In this document: piece after piece, positions 12,400 to 25,669 of the stretch | How positions within the stretch are numbered: the first letter of the stretch is position 1 | Layout of the letters: each line of letters begins with the position of its first letter | Source: Owenia fusiformis | Lineage: Eukaryota > Annelida > Polychaeta > Sabellida > Oweniidae | Assembly: GCA_903813345.2 (NCBI GenBank) | Contig: CAIIXF020000001.1 | Coordinates: 52,469,885 to 52,533,884 of the forward strand | DNA length: 64,000 nucleotides | Direction of reading: 5' to 3' | The notes under the pieces: model-generated | Databases searched by the model: none | What the model was told of the DNA's origin: nothing | Seen by the model: the letters and a program-made list of their open reading frames with translations, nothing else | Made by a program: the position numbers and the translations under genes

Positions 12400-13640
12400 G
12401 TGATTTTGTGTATGACTATAGCTGACGCTTATAGTTTCTAGATTCATCCCTCTTTGATGTTAAATATGGTTTTAAAGTGTAGAACTAAGATGTAAAAATA
12501 ATTAAAATGGGTTTTAAGGAAGTTTAAAGTTTTAAATAAGACCAAAATTTGAAGAATTGTACAATATCAGGTCTGAATTTATAAATTTCAGGTATGACCT
12601 TGGATGAGCCTTATGTTTTTTATATCTGTCCCTCTTTGATGATATTTATGGTGTTTTAGTAACAAACTAAGCTGTAAAATATAATTCAGATGGATTTTAA
12701 GAAGGTTTAAGGATTTAACAAGTCAAAATTTGAAGAATTGTACTATATAAGGTCTGAATTTATGAATTTCAGGTAAGACCTTGGGTAAGCCTTATATTTT
12801 TTACATCAGTCCCTCTTTGATGATATGTATTGTTTTGTAGTGTGGAACTAGGATGTAAAAAACAATTAAGATGGATTTTAAGAAGGTTTTAGGATTTTCA
12901 CAAGTTCAAAATTTGAAAAATTGTACAATATTAGGTCTGCAATTAACACATTTCAAGTATAACCTTGGTTGGTTCTCATGTTTTTTACACCTATCCCTTT
13001 TTCATGATATATTTGGTTTAATAGTGTTGAAATAATATGTATAACATAATTTGGATGGGTTTTAAAAAAACTAAATGTTATAAACAAGTTCAAAATCTTG
13101 GCGAATTGTACAATATCAGATCTGAAATTAACAGATTTCAACTATAACCTTTGTTGGCCCCTATGTTTTTTAATATCCCTTTTTGATGATATATATGGTT
13201 TAGCAGTGTGGAACTAAAAGGTAAAACATAATTAAAATGGGTTTTAAGGAGGTTTAAGGTTTTAAACAAGTTCAAAACTTGACAAATTGTACAATATGAG
13301 ACCTAAAAACAAATTTCAGGTATAGCTTTAGATGAGCCTTATGTTTTTTACATATATCTCTCTTTGATAACATATATGGTTTTGTAGTATGGAACTAAGA
13401 TGTAAAACATAATTTAGATGGGTTTTAAAGAAGTTTTGGGTTCTAAAGAGGTTCAAAACTTGACAAATTGTACAATATCAGGTCTGAAATTAACAAATTT
13501 CAGGTATAGATTTGAATGATCCTCATGCTCTTTACATTGTAAACCTCTTTGATGATTTACATGGTTCTGTACTGTAGTGTGGGACTAAAATGTAAAACAT
13601 AATTTAGGAATTTTGGGTTTTAAGGAAGTTTAACCCTGAT
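12400..13640. repeat. Tandem array, ~180-bp unit, left arm of foldback
   Basis: About seven diverged units carrying CCCTCTTTGATGATAT, GATGGATTTTAAGAAGGTTT and GAATTGTACAATAT in the same order, at spacings near 180 bp. The reverse-complement units fill the right arm. No conserved open frame runs across units. Confidence 0.85.
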
Positions 13641-13937
13641 GTCTACAGGGGAGGGGGGGTCAATTTGACCTACCCCTCTGTTTTTTAAATGGTACTTTTT
13701 GCAAGTTTTTCTTGTGCCATCATTATTATTTTAAGCTTGAGCCACAGATAAATGACACCTTTTGGTGTAAAGATCAAGGTGATTGGGGGTAGAGGTGCAA
13801 AGTTATGATAGTCCGAAGTTGATCCCAATAAAAATGAAATTTATGAAATATTGATGGTTACCCTGTTTTTAATACTATAAAAAATGCAAAATGATGATAA
13901 TTTCTAGATAATCATTTAGCAATAAGTAATAAATATA
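13641..13937. other. Single-copy loop of the giant foldback
   Basis: About 290 bp between the arms, with an AGGGGAGGGGGGGTC run and no match to the arm units. No coding potential. If the element was once autonomous, any gene here has been lost. Confidence 0.6.
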
Positions 13938-16900
13938 AACCTCCTTAAAACCCCAAATTCCTAAATTTTGTTTTACATTTTAGTTCCACACTACAAAACC
14001 ATGTAAATCATCAAAGAGGTTAAGAATTTCAGACCTAATATTGTACAATTTGTTTTGTTTTGAACTTCTTGAAAACCTTAAAGAGAGAATCAGATCCAGC
14101 AAGCAGCCAAACAAAAGATTTTGTTTAAATTTTTGAATATTTCTGGCTTATGTCATTCCTTTTCATGTCTATTTGCTATAAAATCCCCAAAGTGCACACT
14201 TTAGTGTAGGAAAACTAAAGATTTCTACAATAAAGTATTATTTCTCCATAAGAATGGTTACCATTCTTATTATTTTGGGAGTATTTAAACACTTTTCCCC
14301 CATTTTTGCACTTTGAATCCATTATAACTTCACCGGTTTTAACACATCATGAATCTTTTGAATCTTTGAAGATATTGTATTTTAAATTGCAAGGAACAGA
14401 TTGGTAGGTGAATTGTACATGTTGTTTGTAATTTTATCACCCCTATAGATCTGATTCTGCCTTTTAACTTCCTTAAAACCGATCGATCTGAATTATGTTT
14501 TACATCTTAGTTCCATACTACTAAACCATATATATCATCATAGAGAGATATATACCTAAATTTGTTAATGTCAGATATGATATTGTACAATTTGTCAAGT
14601 TTTGAACAGCTTTAAAACCTTAAACCTTCTCAAAACCCATCTAAATTATGTTTTACCTCTTAGTTCCACACTACTATATATTACCAACCATATATTATAT
14701 GATCATTGAGAGATACTGTAGATTGGGTTAATTTGGCGCTACTTAATTTGGCGATTTTGCCATTTTTGGCATATTGGCGGCTATTTAATTTGGCGGATAT
14801 GCAAAAAAAATTTATAATTAACTTACGCGCTGTTTGCGAATTACCATGTGAATGGGCATGTGTATGGCTATGTTAATTTTTTTTTTCTTTTGAGGACCAC
14901 TGGCGATATTCACCACGTTTGTACATTTTTGTGAGATCATCCTTTACATTTTCCTTTCTAGTTTTTCCCTGAGTATTAATGAATGACTGACCAGTTCTGA
15001 GCCAATTTATGAGAGACATTTTTTCATATTTTTGGAAAAAACAAGACCAGAAGTGACCGAAATACACTGGATGAAATACCCTTGATAATTCCCGGGGATT
15101 CATTCTCAATTTTGGCGAAGACATATATTGGCGAATTTTTCAATTTCGCCAAATTCGCCAAATTAAAGCGGAGCCCAAATTAACCCAATCTACAGTAGAT
15201 GTAAAAAACGAATAAGGGCCATCCACAGTTATACATAAAATCAATAAATTCCAGACCTGTTATTGTACAATTCTTAATATTTTTAACTTGTTTAAAACCT
15301 TAAACTTGTTTAAAACCTGTCTAACTTATGTTTAATATCTTAGTTCAACACTGCTAAACCATATATGTCATCAAAAAGGGATAGGTGTAAAAAAACATAA
15401 CGCTCGTCCAGGGTAATACCGAAAATTCATTAATATCAGCTCTGATATTGTACAATTCATAAAAATTTGAACTTGTTGAAATCCTTAAACTTCTTTAAAA
15501 CCCATCTTAATTATGATTTACATATTAGCTCCAAACTACTAAACAATATATACATATATCATCAAAAAGGGATAGATGTTAAAAATATAAGGGCCAAGCA
15601 AGATTATACTTTAAATTCGTTAATTTCTGATATTGTATAATTCGCCAAGATTTTGAACTTGTTTAAAACGTTAAGCTTCTTTAAAACCTATCTAAATCAT
15701 TTTTTACATATTTCCACACTCCTAAACCAAATATATCATGAAAAGGGGATAGGTTTAAAAAACATATGGACCAACCAAGGTTATACTTGAAATTTGTTAA
15801 TTGCAGACCTGATATTGTACAATTCTTCGAATTGTTTAAATCCTTAAACCTTCTTAAATGCATCTAAATTTTTTTTTACATCATAGTTCCACACTACAAA
15901 ACCATACATATCATCAAAGAGGGACAGGTGTAGAAAATATAAGGCTCATCCCAGGTCTTACCTAAAATTTGCAAATTCAGACCTGATATTGTACAATTCT
16001 TCAAAACTTGTTGGAATCCTAAAACCTTCTCAAAATTCATCTAAATTATATTTTACATCTTAGTTCCATACCATAAAACCAGGAATATCATCAAAAGGGG
16101 ATATAGATGTAAAATATAGATGTAAAAAACAAAAGGGTCGTCCACGGTCATACGTGAAATTCAAAAATACAGATCTGATATTATACAATTCTTCAAATTT
16201 TGGACTCATTAAAATCCTTAAACACTCTTCAAAACCATCTTAATCATTTTTACATCTTAGATCCACACTACAAAACAATACATATCATCAAAGAGTGACA
16301 GATGTAAAAATATAAGGCCCATCCAAGGTCTTACCTGAAATTCGTAAATTTAGATCTGATATTGTACAATTCTTCAAATTTTGAACTCATTAAGATCCTT
16401 AAACCTTCTTAAAATTCATCTACATTATATTTTACATCTTAGTTCCACACTATAAAACCATGAAAATCATCAAAGAGGGAAGGATGTAAAAAACGCAAGG
16501 CTCGCCCAAGGTCATACCGGAAATTCATAAATTCAGACCTGATATTGTACAATTCTTCAAATTTTGGACTCAATTAAAATCCTTAAACCTTCAAATCCAT
16601 CTAAATTATTTTTACTCATTAGTTTCACACTACAAAACCATACATATCATCAAAGAGGGACAGATGTAAAAAATATAAGGCTCATCCAAGGTCTTACCTG
16701 AAATTCATAAATTCAGACCTTATATTGTACAATTCTTCAAGATTTTGGATTTGTTAAAATCCTTAAACCACCTTAAAAACAATCTAACTTATTTTGTACA
16801 TCCTAGTTCCATACTACAAAACCATAAATATCATCAAAAGGGGACAGATGTAAAAAATCTAAGGCTCATCCAAGGTCTTACCTAAAATTCGTAAATTCAG

Positions 16901-17059
16901 ACCTGATATTGTACAATTCTTCGAATTTTGAACTTGTTTAAAACTTTTAACTTCCTTAAAACCCATTTTAATTATTTTTTACATCTTAGTTCCATACTTC
17001 AAAACCATATTTATTATCAAAGAGGGATAGATCTAGAAACCATAGGCCTCAGCTATAGT
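13938..17059. repeat. Tandem array, ~180-bp unit, right arm (inverse)
   Basis: The landmark GATATTGTACAATTCTTC recurs (small variants) at 15811, 15984, 16166, 16358, 16541, 16721 and 16904, that is at 173, 182, 192, 183, 180 and 183 bp. Units also share AAACCTTCTTAAAA and ATCATCAAAGAGGGA. The array is interrupted by a MITE at 14716-15195 and by single-copy sequence near 14090-14460. Confidence 0.85.
14716..15195. mobile_element. TA-flanked MITE nested in the giant foldback
   Basis: Terminal inverted repeats CTGTAGATTGGGTTAATTTG and the inverse of AAATTAACCCAATCTACAG. Both ends are flanked by TA (14714-14715 and 15196-15197), as in Tc1/mariner-type MITEs. Inner subterminal repeats of TTTGGCG are present at both ends. 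An 83-codon frame at 14873-15124 (minus) is not recognisable as a transposase. Confidence 0.9.
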
Positions 17060-18074
17060 CATACACAAAATCACGCCTCTCAAAAATGTCAAATTTTTCA
17101 AAAAATCAACAATTTTTTTCTCGGCTCATACTGATTCAATTAATTTGAACCTTTCCGGGCTTATAGGTCTGCTACTAGGCACTTCAGGTGAATTTTGCCA
17201 ATGTCTTCCAGTGTCTGATTGAAGAGTGAGGCTCTAAATAGTAAGAAAATAGGTCACAAATTTGCCCCCTGGGGTACACACTTTGTACTATTATTCAAAT
17301 TCTGTAGGAGTGATTGGCATTATTTATTTTTCAAATGATTCATATATATAATGTCTTTGTATGTAACTTACAAACATCAAAATATCTAAAGTTATTGAGA
17401 ATGAAAAAATTATTTTACCGGGGTGGGGTGTTTTTGGGGGGTGGGGGGCTAACCCCCGAAAAAAAAGTATTATGTACCACTCTGTGAAGCTATCACCTAG
17501 TTAGAATTTTCATCCAAGACTTCCCCCTAACTGAAAATGCTGCCAAACCAACTATACTCCATTTATTAAGAATTTTCCTCCTCGCTCTTAGAGTATTAAT
17601 TAAGAAGAAAAAAGAAAAAATAATCATCGAAACATGTTACTCACACACTTGCTCAAATATGACACAAAGTTTGATTTTCTTTAATATTGAACCATGAAAA
17701 AAATAACTCACATAGAAAAAATTATTTGAAGTTCAGAGATCATTAGACATGCATGCACATGTTAAACAAAGTGCATGTTTTAAATTACTATTGCTTTAAA
17801 AGATGGCGACACTTCTATAAAAATGAATGCATAATGTAATACAAACAACTTTGCCACCTTTCAATGACATTGATAAAAACTTGTTATATAAAACTTGACA
17901 GATCGAAAATATTTTTTGATGATTTATTGTAAGCTTTGATGTGGTCCATTTGTGCTGTTGTTGGTGTCAAATGAACGATAAGGTTCTTATCAATACATCG
18001 GACATACTATGGAATTTTAATGTAAGTCTTTATTTTGCCCAAAATTGTTAAAAATTCCCAAAGTGGGCCTTTAA

Positions 18075-20365
18075 TGTTACATGGACTTCAGGATTGTAGT
18101 CCTGCTTACATGGATTCACGACCCTTCTCGAGCGAACTTCTCGAACTACTTATTAAGAAGTTATGGATGGAGTTATGGAAGTTTATTCAAGTGCTTCAAT
18201 TAATCAATTTTTGTGCATCACAAAAAATTAACAAGAAGCTAAATATACATAAATATAACATAAAATGTGAAAGAAATGCGAAATCGGTGCTTAGTCTTAT
18301 TAATGACTTTCAAAATGTGAAAATTAAAATTCAAGCAAATCAAAAAAGGTTAAGTGTTGGAGATTGTTTATAATTTGTCCATGTCAAATTCCATGATGAT
18401 TCAATAAGGGGAAAGTGTTCAAAACAAGTTTTAAAGTGTGTGACTAATCAGTGTGTGGGGTACTAATGAATTGAGTGATAAATGAAGTCCTTTGAATGAA
18501 GGATGGCTGAAGGTGGCAGAAGTGGGTTATTGGTAACGGTTTCGCCGTGCCTTGAGCACTGTTTAGGATATTGGGGTTTGTTTTATTGACCTTTTCTTAG
18601 CAGTCTTTCATTTCTACGCTATCTTAAACATAATTGTTTCAATCATTTATTCAAAGTTTGGTCATTGTCCTTCCATTCTTATGAAACTCAAATACGAGTT
18701 TTTTATTATGTTACTATTTCTGAACTATTTGATACCTTTGGGGCGAGTGCGACGTAAAGTTTATATTGAAAGAAATTAATATTTAAAAGAGAATATCTTA
18801 GCGGTAAACTTTTTGACCGCCAGATATGATTGGATTCATAGATTTTAGTTGTATTTCTTATTTCTTATTACAGTCGTTTGCATGTGATAGCTGAGACTAA
18901 CATAAAAAAATGTTAGTCTCAGGTGATAGTTGTGATTTATTCTTTTCATAAAGTACGTACATAGATTATTTGAAAGTAAAAACAAGCTTAATATAAATAT
19001 ATAGCTAACCTGTACAAATATTCTAATATCTGCGATTACTTTCCAGTAAATCTGTGAAATAATTCCCCGGAAAAAATACGTCAAAGCACCGGATGACCAC
19101 ACTTACAATGAAAAACGCATGTGTACAATGATGATTTATACATAGGCCTATCACTATAACATTTCTATGGAACATATTATTAAATTTTATATTGGTTAAT
19201 ATGCAGCAGATAAAAATAATTCATTTCCCATTGTTGTGGCTAAACCTCGGATTATTAAGAGACAGAGTGTATTTTATCCATATGCTCGTATATTTAGTGT
19301 TAATGAGTTGTTATTGACAGAATTTACTTATGGAAACAAAACCGGAATCCACCTGATGACCATCCCATGATGTCGTTTATTTGCACAGATGTTACTACTG
19401 TTTCGTGTAAAGTGGTAAGCGTTGGCGTTGAAAGAATGATGGAATAATCCACAACTATATTATTAAAATTAATACTAGTTATGCCATTCAGAATAACATT
19501 CAGAATACCCTGCAGAAGACGAAGCTCTCTTTTGAGAAGCAAAGCTAAGTCAAACGAATGCAAAGGCACATTCAGAATGACTTTATTTAGTCTCCGTGGC
19601 AATAATTTATTCACATAAACCTAGATAATTTTGCTTATTTATCACGATTTCGATATTATCGATTTTCGAAATTGTTCCCAGACATTGCTTTCCAATAACT
19701 CAGATGCGAGTAGGTAGTTACCAGTTTCACCACCAGGTGCCTCGTTCGGGTCAGATAGCCTGGCGGGTATAGTAGAAGGTGACCTTTAACTTAAAGGTGC
19801 AATAATTAGTGCAGAGGGATCATTCAACGATCATGGACCAGTGTCAAAATATATTTAAGGTTGGATATTTCATGAAGACTAACATCTATTTTTATTATCT
19901 ACAAACTCCCTGGATAAACATTATTTTAGCTGATATTCCTCTTGAAACATGGTGGATCTTAAAAATATAAAAGTGGAAGTCCCCTTTTTGAAGCTTTGAA
20001 CTGAATTTACACTTCTTAGTGCTGAAATTGATAATTCATCCATACATTTTAAGAAAATAGGTATGTCAAAGAAGATGTTAAACCAAATGTTGCCTTGATA
20101 GCTCATAAAAAATGAAAAAACTTTCCTATTTTCTCTACAGTCCTTATTGCCCCTTTAAATTACATCCGTTTTAGTGGTTCAATTTTCATATAACCCTTAT
20201 GCATCTAATAGTTATCAGTATGCAAATTAAGATATATTCAGTAAAAGTAAATGTTATTAGTCCAATACAAGAATAGACATTTCACTTTTTGTGATTTTGT
20301 AACATGGGGTCTATGGGGAATCAACCCGAACTAGAAGTCACAATTTTCAAAGTTGATAAACAATT
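18075..20365. other. Intergenic, no gene supported
   Basis: The longest frames (a plus-strand frame crossing the MITE end at 18074 and running to 18373, and a minus-strand frame at 19324-19614) have no domain, signal peptide or convincing splice sites. A short hairpin TGAGACTAACAT / ATGTTAGTCTCA lies at about 18891-18923. Confidence 0.45.
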
Positions 20366-20369
20366 TTCG

Positions 20370-20485
20370 AAACCATATTTTTAGATGTACTTTTACATAT
20401 ATTTCAAATATGACATCACTTTGACTGAATTTTAAATATTTAATGACGTAAATCAAGATTATTTCTACTCGCATCTAGTCTATTG
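20370..20485. repeat. Dispersed repeat, partner of 8671-8790
   Basis: Direct-orientation match to 8671-8790, with many substitutions. The similarity stops at AGTCTATT in both copies, which marks a repeat boundary. Confidence 0.6.
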
Positions 20486-20489
20486 TTTT

Positions 20490-21540
20490 CCAACTTATTT
20501 CGGAAAGAAAATATAGGTCCATTTTAACTCTTGTTAATGCTGAATAATAATTCACTTTAAACTGACGAATAGAATCGTATATTACAATGTTTTGTAATTT
20601 TCTAGATGTCTTTATATTATTTGGAATGACGCCATTTTCCCACGCATTCTTAATCCACCGATTTAGTGTATCTCAGAACCCGTACAACATACGGACCTAT
20701 TGTATCTCAAAATGTACAGAAGTGATGAAATAGTTATGTACTATGTAAGAGACTATACGTTATCTATAAAAGGATTTTTAGTTCTTTGTTGCTAAAACTT
20801 TATAAAAACTTGAAGAATGGATTAATATATATTTTTTCTCTATTCCATATGTCAGTTGTCTGTTTTGACTGAATAAATCTCGATATAAGACTGAAAGCAA
20901 AAAAAGAATTATATGAACAATGCCCAAAGGGAAAAACATCAAAGAAACACAATTATAAGACGAAGCACGACAACCAGCTGTTTTGATGCCCTATCATCCA
21001 AAACGATGATCCAACACATAAAAACTGATGCCCCCCCCCCCAATGACAAACATGTATAATGGTAAAAAAAAGAAAGTGAGAATGCATGTGAAAACATTTT
21101 GAATGATTCGAATATATCTATAACAATTAGTACCGATCCAATACCAATATTCTGCCCTAATTAATATTGGAAATGAAATAATCAAATCATTGAATGATAC
21201 ATTTTAAATATAAACAGCCATACCTGATCGTTATCGTTGTATATCCGTTGTCTAAGAGTGAGTCTAATTGGAAGAATTAATCGATTTACGAGAACGAATA
21301 TCTATTTGAAGAAATGCCATCTAAAAGGTCATCACAACTAATGCAAATAGTTCTCACAACCGACAATAAAATATATCATACCTGTAGTATTTTAACGTGT
21401 TCAGGCAGTTGCTGAAATTCTACTAGGAACTTTAATACAAAGTTATAACAAGGTGTGTGATGCCCATATAGTCTAACCAGATAATCTAATGACTGCTTTT
21501 CCTCGCTTAGAGCTTATTATAAACAGTACAACGGAGAACC
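20490..21540. other. Intergenic, no feature recognised
   Basis: AT-rich, with a C10 run near 21031-21040. No gene, tandem repeat or TIR element is supported. Confidence 0.4.
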
Positions 21541-21670
21541 ACTTGTTGAAAAACCAATAAAATGTGCCACAGTTCAAGTGGATTTATGCTAAAATTACTT
21601 GATGTACAAAAGGTTATAAAAGACAACTGTTGACTGAAGCTAAGTGCTTCCTATTTAAAATATGACGAAC
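21541..21670. repeat. Dispersed repeat, partner of 1157-1297
   Basis: See the partner copy. The shared tail CTTCCTATTTAAAATATGAC plus GAACC is the best conserved part. Confidence 0.65.
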
Positions 21671-24575
21671 CTTTTCTTATAGTCATTTTAATTTGCTTAC
21701 ATACGTTTTTCAGTTTATGTTCACTATACTAGTGGTATTTTATGAGCTCGTGTGTAGTTTTCTTGTTTAAAATGCGTTTTCATTGTGCTATTAATTTTGA
21801 CAGGTTTATAAACAGTTCTCAAGTTTCTTCACATCAAAAAATCAGTAATGATATGACTTTTTCTATAACAGCTACACGAGGGACAAAACAAACCAAACGC
21901 TTTTCAAAGGCACGGAAGGAAACATAACATTTTCTGTGGCAAGGAAACGTTACCATTTGGGTTAATTGTTAAAGACCCGTGTTAATTTTGAAAATACAGT
22001 TTGGCCATTTATATATTACTTTTCATGTCATTTGAGACATTTTTTAAAGATATGACTCTTAAAAGAAGTTGTTATTCAGTTAACAAATATTTGAATTCCC
22101 CACCATTTGGGAAACAAAAGTGATGTCTTCAATTAAAACTGTTAAAACTACGTAATCTAAAACTGTAAAATACGTTATTTTCTGTACTCCTAATATAGAT
22201 CAGACAAAATAATATTATTTCAACAATACAATTTATAATATAATGCACTATATACATTTTAAAACATTTTTAAGAATTCATGATGTTATTAACGTTTATG
22301 AGTTGATTTCTTACTTATTTTTCGACAAATTTTCAGCAACACTAGTTAGGAATTAGGATGTTATACGTTTGTGTAAACTATTGCTTAACTATGTATGTAC
22401 GTATGTCCTTCAAAATCAACGTAGTATTGAAAGCGAAAGATTTGTCCGGCGCAGGAGCATGCATTTTAGAGTATGATAGTTAAGGATTTAAGCCCTGGAC
22501 TCAGTGCATTGTTTGCTGAATCATACCAAGAAGGTGTTGTTTCTAATTCTTTGCATGACCGCGCAGCGGGCGCAGCGGGAATGCAAAGTTTAGATGGAAT
22601 GAATCATGATCAGCTACAATGCATTGAATCTTGGGATTAAAATCTTTTCACACATTGCAAAATATTTTCTCCAAAATCATCTAAAAGGAACAAAATCACT
22701 AAAAGAACACATTTTCAATGACATTTTTTGCAAGGGTCAAGCTGGCAAGTCCTCAAATCCAATGTGAGAAGTCCATTCACGATCACCATGACAACTGTTT
22801 AACTGGTGACCTTACGTGTGTTATGGATATTTCACACACTGTTCATTATGTGAATACTCGGTCTATGTGAAAGCATTTTAGAGAATGGCACTCTGACGCC
22901 GTTTTCAATGAATAGCTTTTACTCCCAGTGTTATCATACTCGTTTCCCAGTGTGATTTTCAAAACATCATACCTTGGAAATCCAAGATGCAGCGTTATTG
23001 GATGTAAAAGTTGTCCGCCATATATATGTATACCAATTGTTGTTGGGAGTAGATAGTTTTCTCTGGTATAACGAAACATGTGAGTACTAACTTGTGAAGT
23101 TTTTTCAGTGTTCTATGAAAAAAGGTGCTCCCCCACGCCGGACAAGATCTTTTGATCCCAACTCGTGTATTGTCACTGATTACATTGTGTTAACCCCCAA
23201 GGACATAATGATGTGACAACGTCTCATTTGGTCATGACATTGAAATCTAGAGCATCTAGTGTATAATGTGAAGATCGTTAAGACTGTCTTTGGTAAAATC
23301 ATTTATCAATTGAATGTCAACTCAGACTAGCTTCAAGTATTTACAAAATATTTTTGGAGGGGATCATCTTTGTCACTTCTTTTTAAAACGAGTCTTCACA
23401 TCTGTTCATTTAAAAGCAATTTATCTCACTCGTGTGATAGTCTCAAATGGCCTCTGTCATGATATGTGTGAGAGAATCTTAACGTGATTCGATCGTACTC
23501 TTACTCAAGTCTCTAGCCAATTGTTGTGGCCTTAGAAGAAGGTAAATCGTAACAACCTAAATATATTTCGAATATATATTGAGCCATTTTCGTCCTTTAT
23601 GAGTCTCTTGATAACCCCCTCTGTTTTAGGCAGCTTTACACCGTGTTTTAGATTCATGATATACCATGTCTACCATGAGTGTTCAAAATACTGTTTTCAA
23701 TCGTTGAAATTCTGGTCTGACATCATGGTCGAGGTAAATTACAAATGGGACCCAAGACTCGTATAGATGGCAGTTCACTCCGATATTTTCTAAGTGGGTT
23801 GTTCTTCACACCTGACCCATTGGAGCATGTGTAATATATTAAAATGTTAGAAACACTATACATAAATTATATAACCAAAATGATTTCTTCTACTATTTGC
23901 ATCCATACCCATCCATACCCAAAAGTAACCCCCAGCTCTATATATGGATTAGTCTTCACATTGTAGTTTTTACTTGACCGATTGAGTTTAAGCTATATAC
24001 GAAATATGTAAGTGAATTGAGAGCGGGGACAGTAATCCCCGGTGTCGAAATATTACATGCTTGCTCAGCCGAGCCCCTCGAACCCCAACACTCCCCCTAC
24101 CCAAAATTCTTTATACACAGTCAGGGCCAGTAAGGGCCGTTAAGAAGGGGGGCCATAGTCCCCGGGGGACCATAATTTCTTTCACACCAGTAAGAGTTAA
24201 AAGTAGGAAAGTAACCTCCTTTGAATAGACCCCAGGGATTAGATTCGCCAATTCCTAAGCAGCCCGCTAAGCAGGTGTCCAGAATCCGTACCTCCTTCAG
24301 ATATCTGGCCGTCATTCTGGATTGGATTTTGAAGCCCTTCGTACGGATGAGATTCGCTAAAAGGTAAAAATTAGAAAAGTTTAAAGTCTTGATTATTGGA
24401 ACCAATTTCACTTGTCAGCTATATTAGTTGTAGACGAACTGGGCAGGTCAGTGCCGTCCGTAATAATGAAAGACATCCAATCCAACTATTAGGGACCACA
24501 GAATGGCTCCTCCCCGGGAACTTATCTTATGAATGAGTCATCGATTAGTTTTAGATCTAGAATCATCCTAGGTTT
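21671..24575. other. Intergenic, no gene supported
   Basis: Sequence around 23320-23440 is weakly similar to 2460-2580 (GTATTTACAAAAT and AGCAATTTATCTCACT), in line with the 1157/21541 pair. Open frames here lack any recognisable motif. The part around 24000-24180 is unusually GC-rich, with short runs of G and C. Confidence 0.4.
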
Positions 24576-24906
24576 GCAGGGGCGGATCTGGGAACCAACA
24601 AGGGGGGGGGCCAAATTTCAGGTCTGAGAAAATAACCTCCGCGCTTGCGCGGGAAAAAATTTTGGGCCCCTAAAACGCAAAAGTGGGCCCAAATTTTGAA
24701 ATTTTGAGGCCCATTTTCTTCAAAATTTGGCCTGAATTTAAAAAATAAGGCCTTAAAAGGCCCAGTAATGACCAAAAAGGCCGACTTTTTGGGGCCTTAA
24801 GGCCTTTTTTGGCCCAAAATTTTTTTTGGGCCCAAATTTTTTTTTTCTGGGCCCACCCAAGGGGGGGGGGGTCCCGGGCCCCCAGGCCCCCCCTAATCCG
24901 CCAGTG
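24576..24906. mobile_element. GGCGGAT-type TIR element, copy 1
   Basis: The left end CAGGGGCGGATCTGGGAACC and the right end ATCCGCCAGTG form TIRs (CAGGGGCGGAT against CACTGGCGGAT). They are flanked by a direct GTTTG at 24571-24575 and 24907-24911. The interior is rich in GGGCCC, AAGGCC and homopolymer runs. A shorter copy is at 30400-30557 and a left-end copy at 45022-45195. Confidence 0.8.
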
Positions 24907-25669
24907 GTTTGATACTAATTAAATATTGATTCTTGTTAACTTTCCTAATTATATTCATATTAATCGAGAGTCCTTAGTACAAACATTCGAAATTCATTTT
25001 TTCAAGATTCCCATCTCTTCTGCCCATTTTACAATCAAGGCGCCCCTGGCTCGCACTTTAAAAACAAGGATACCCCCTCCTGCGTAGGTCCATGTCTACA
25101 TTGGCAAAACAGCTTATCCACAGCTTAGTCTGCTTCTAAACCTAGATGTTGTCATTCTCAGTCGTTTTACTCAAGATAAAGTTATACATCTCACATATTT
25201 AATTCCATCTTTGCATACTAGTAGCTCAGATATCTAAGGAAATAAGAGAAAACGATAAATTACTGAAATACTGCCAAAAATTAACTCAAAACTTGAGGGT
25301 TCAGTTAATTTTTGGAAGGGGTAGGTGGCAAGATTTGGGGGGGGGGGTCGCACGAACGAAGGCCCTCCTGAATGCTATGTGCAAGGTTGTCAATTATGGA
25401 GGACACATTCCTTTCTTTGGAAATCTTTGATCTTGGACAATTCTTTCAGAACTTGGTTGTTATCATCTCAGCTTCATATGAGAGAAATAAAATAAAGGGT
25501 GTATCACTATTATTTACGATTTTATTAACCATGACATCTCATTTCTTCTCAGCCCTGAGATGTCATGATCGAGTTAGATTTGGTGATCCAAGAGATCCCA
25601 AATTTGAGGATTTTTTAGATCTTTCCAAGTTCCTATTTCATCTTAAAACTTAATGCCTATTATGTAATG

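Larger units (their letters stand above)
11880..17595. mobile_element. Giant foldback element with ~180-bp tandem-array arms
   Basis: The element starts TACTCTAAGAGCGAGGAGG and ends with its exact inverse, CCTCCTCGCTCTTAGAGTA. It is flanked by a duplicated TTA (11877-11879 and 17596-17598). The outer ~520 bp of each arm (11880-12400 and 17060-17595) is single-copy inverted sequence with G/C runs. The inner part of each arm is a tandem array of ~180-bp units, in opposite orientations. Left arm to about 13640; right arm from about 13938. A ~290-bp single-copy loop separates them. The right arm is about twice as long as the left. No transposase frame is visible. It resembles Drosophila FB/Galileo and sea-urchin TU foldback elements in plan only. 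Confidence 0.85.
11860..18074. mobile_element. MITE family A, copy 2 (inverse), split by a giant foldback
   Basis: TTAAAGGCACACTATACTTA at the left and AAGTGGGCCTTTAA at the right are the inverse of the family A ends, and both keep TTAA. The parts 11860-11879 and 17596-18074, put together, match the reverse complement of the whole copy at 45554-46054. The 5.7-kb foldback at 11880-17595 therefore inserted into an already resident MITE, just 20 bp inside its end. Confidence 0.85.

Noticed and set aside
14873-15124. 83-codon frame inside a MITE, possible transposase relic
   Set aside because: No DDE/D motif or helix-turn-helix is recognisable, and the element (480 bp) is too short for a mariner transposase.
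18035-18373. 112-codon plus-strand frame
   Set aside because: It begins inside the MITE end at 18074 and has no domain; AT-driven composition.
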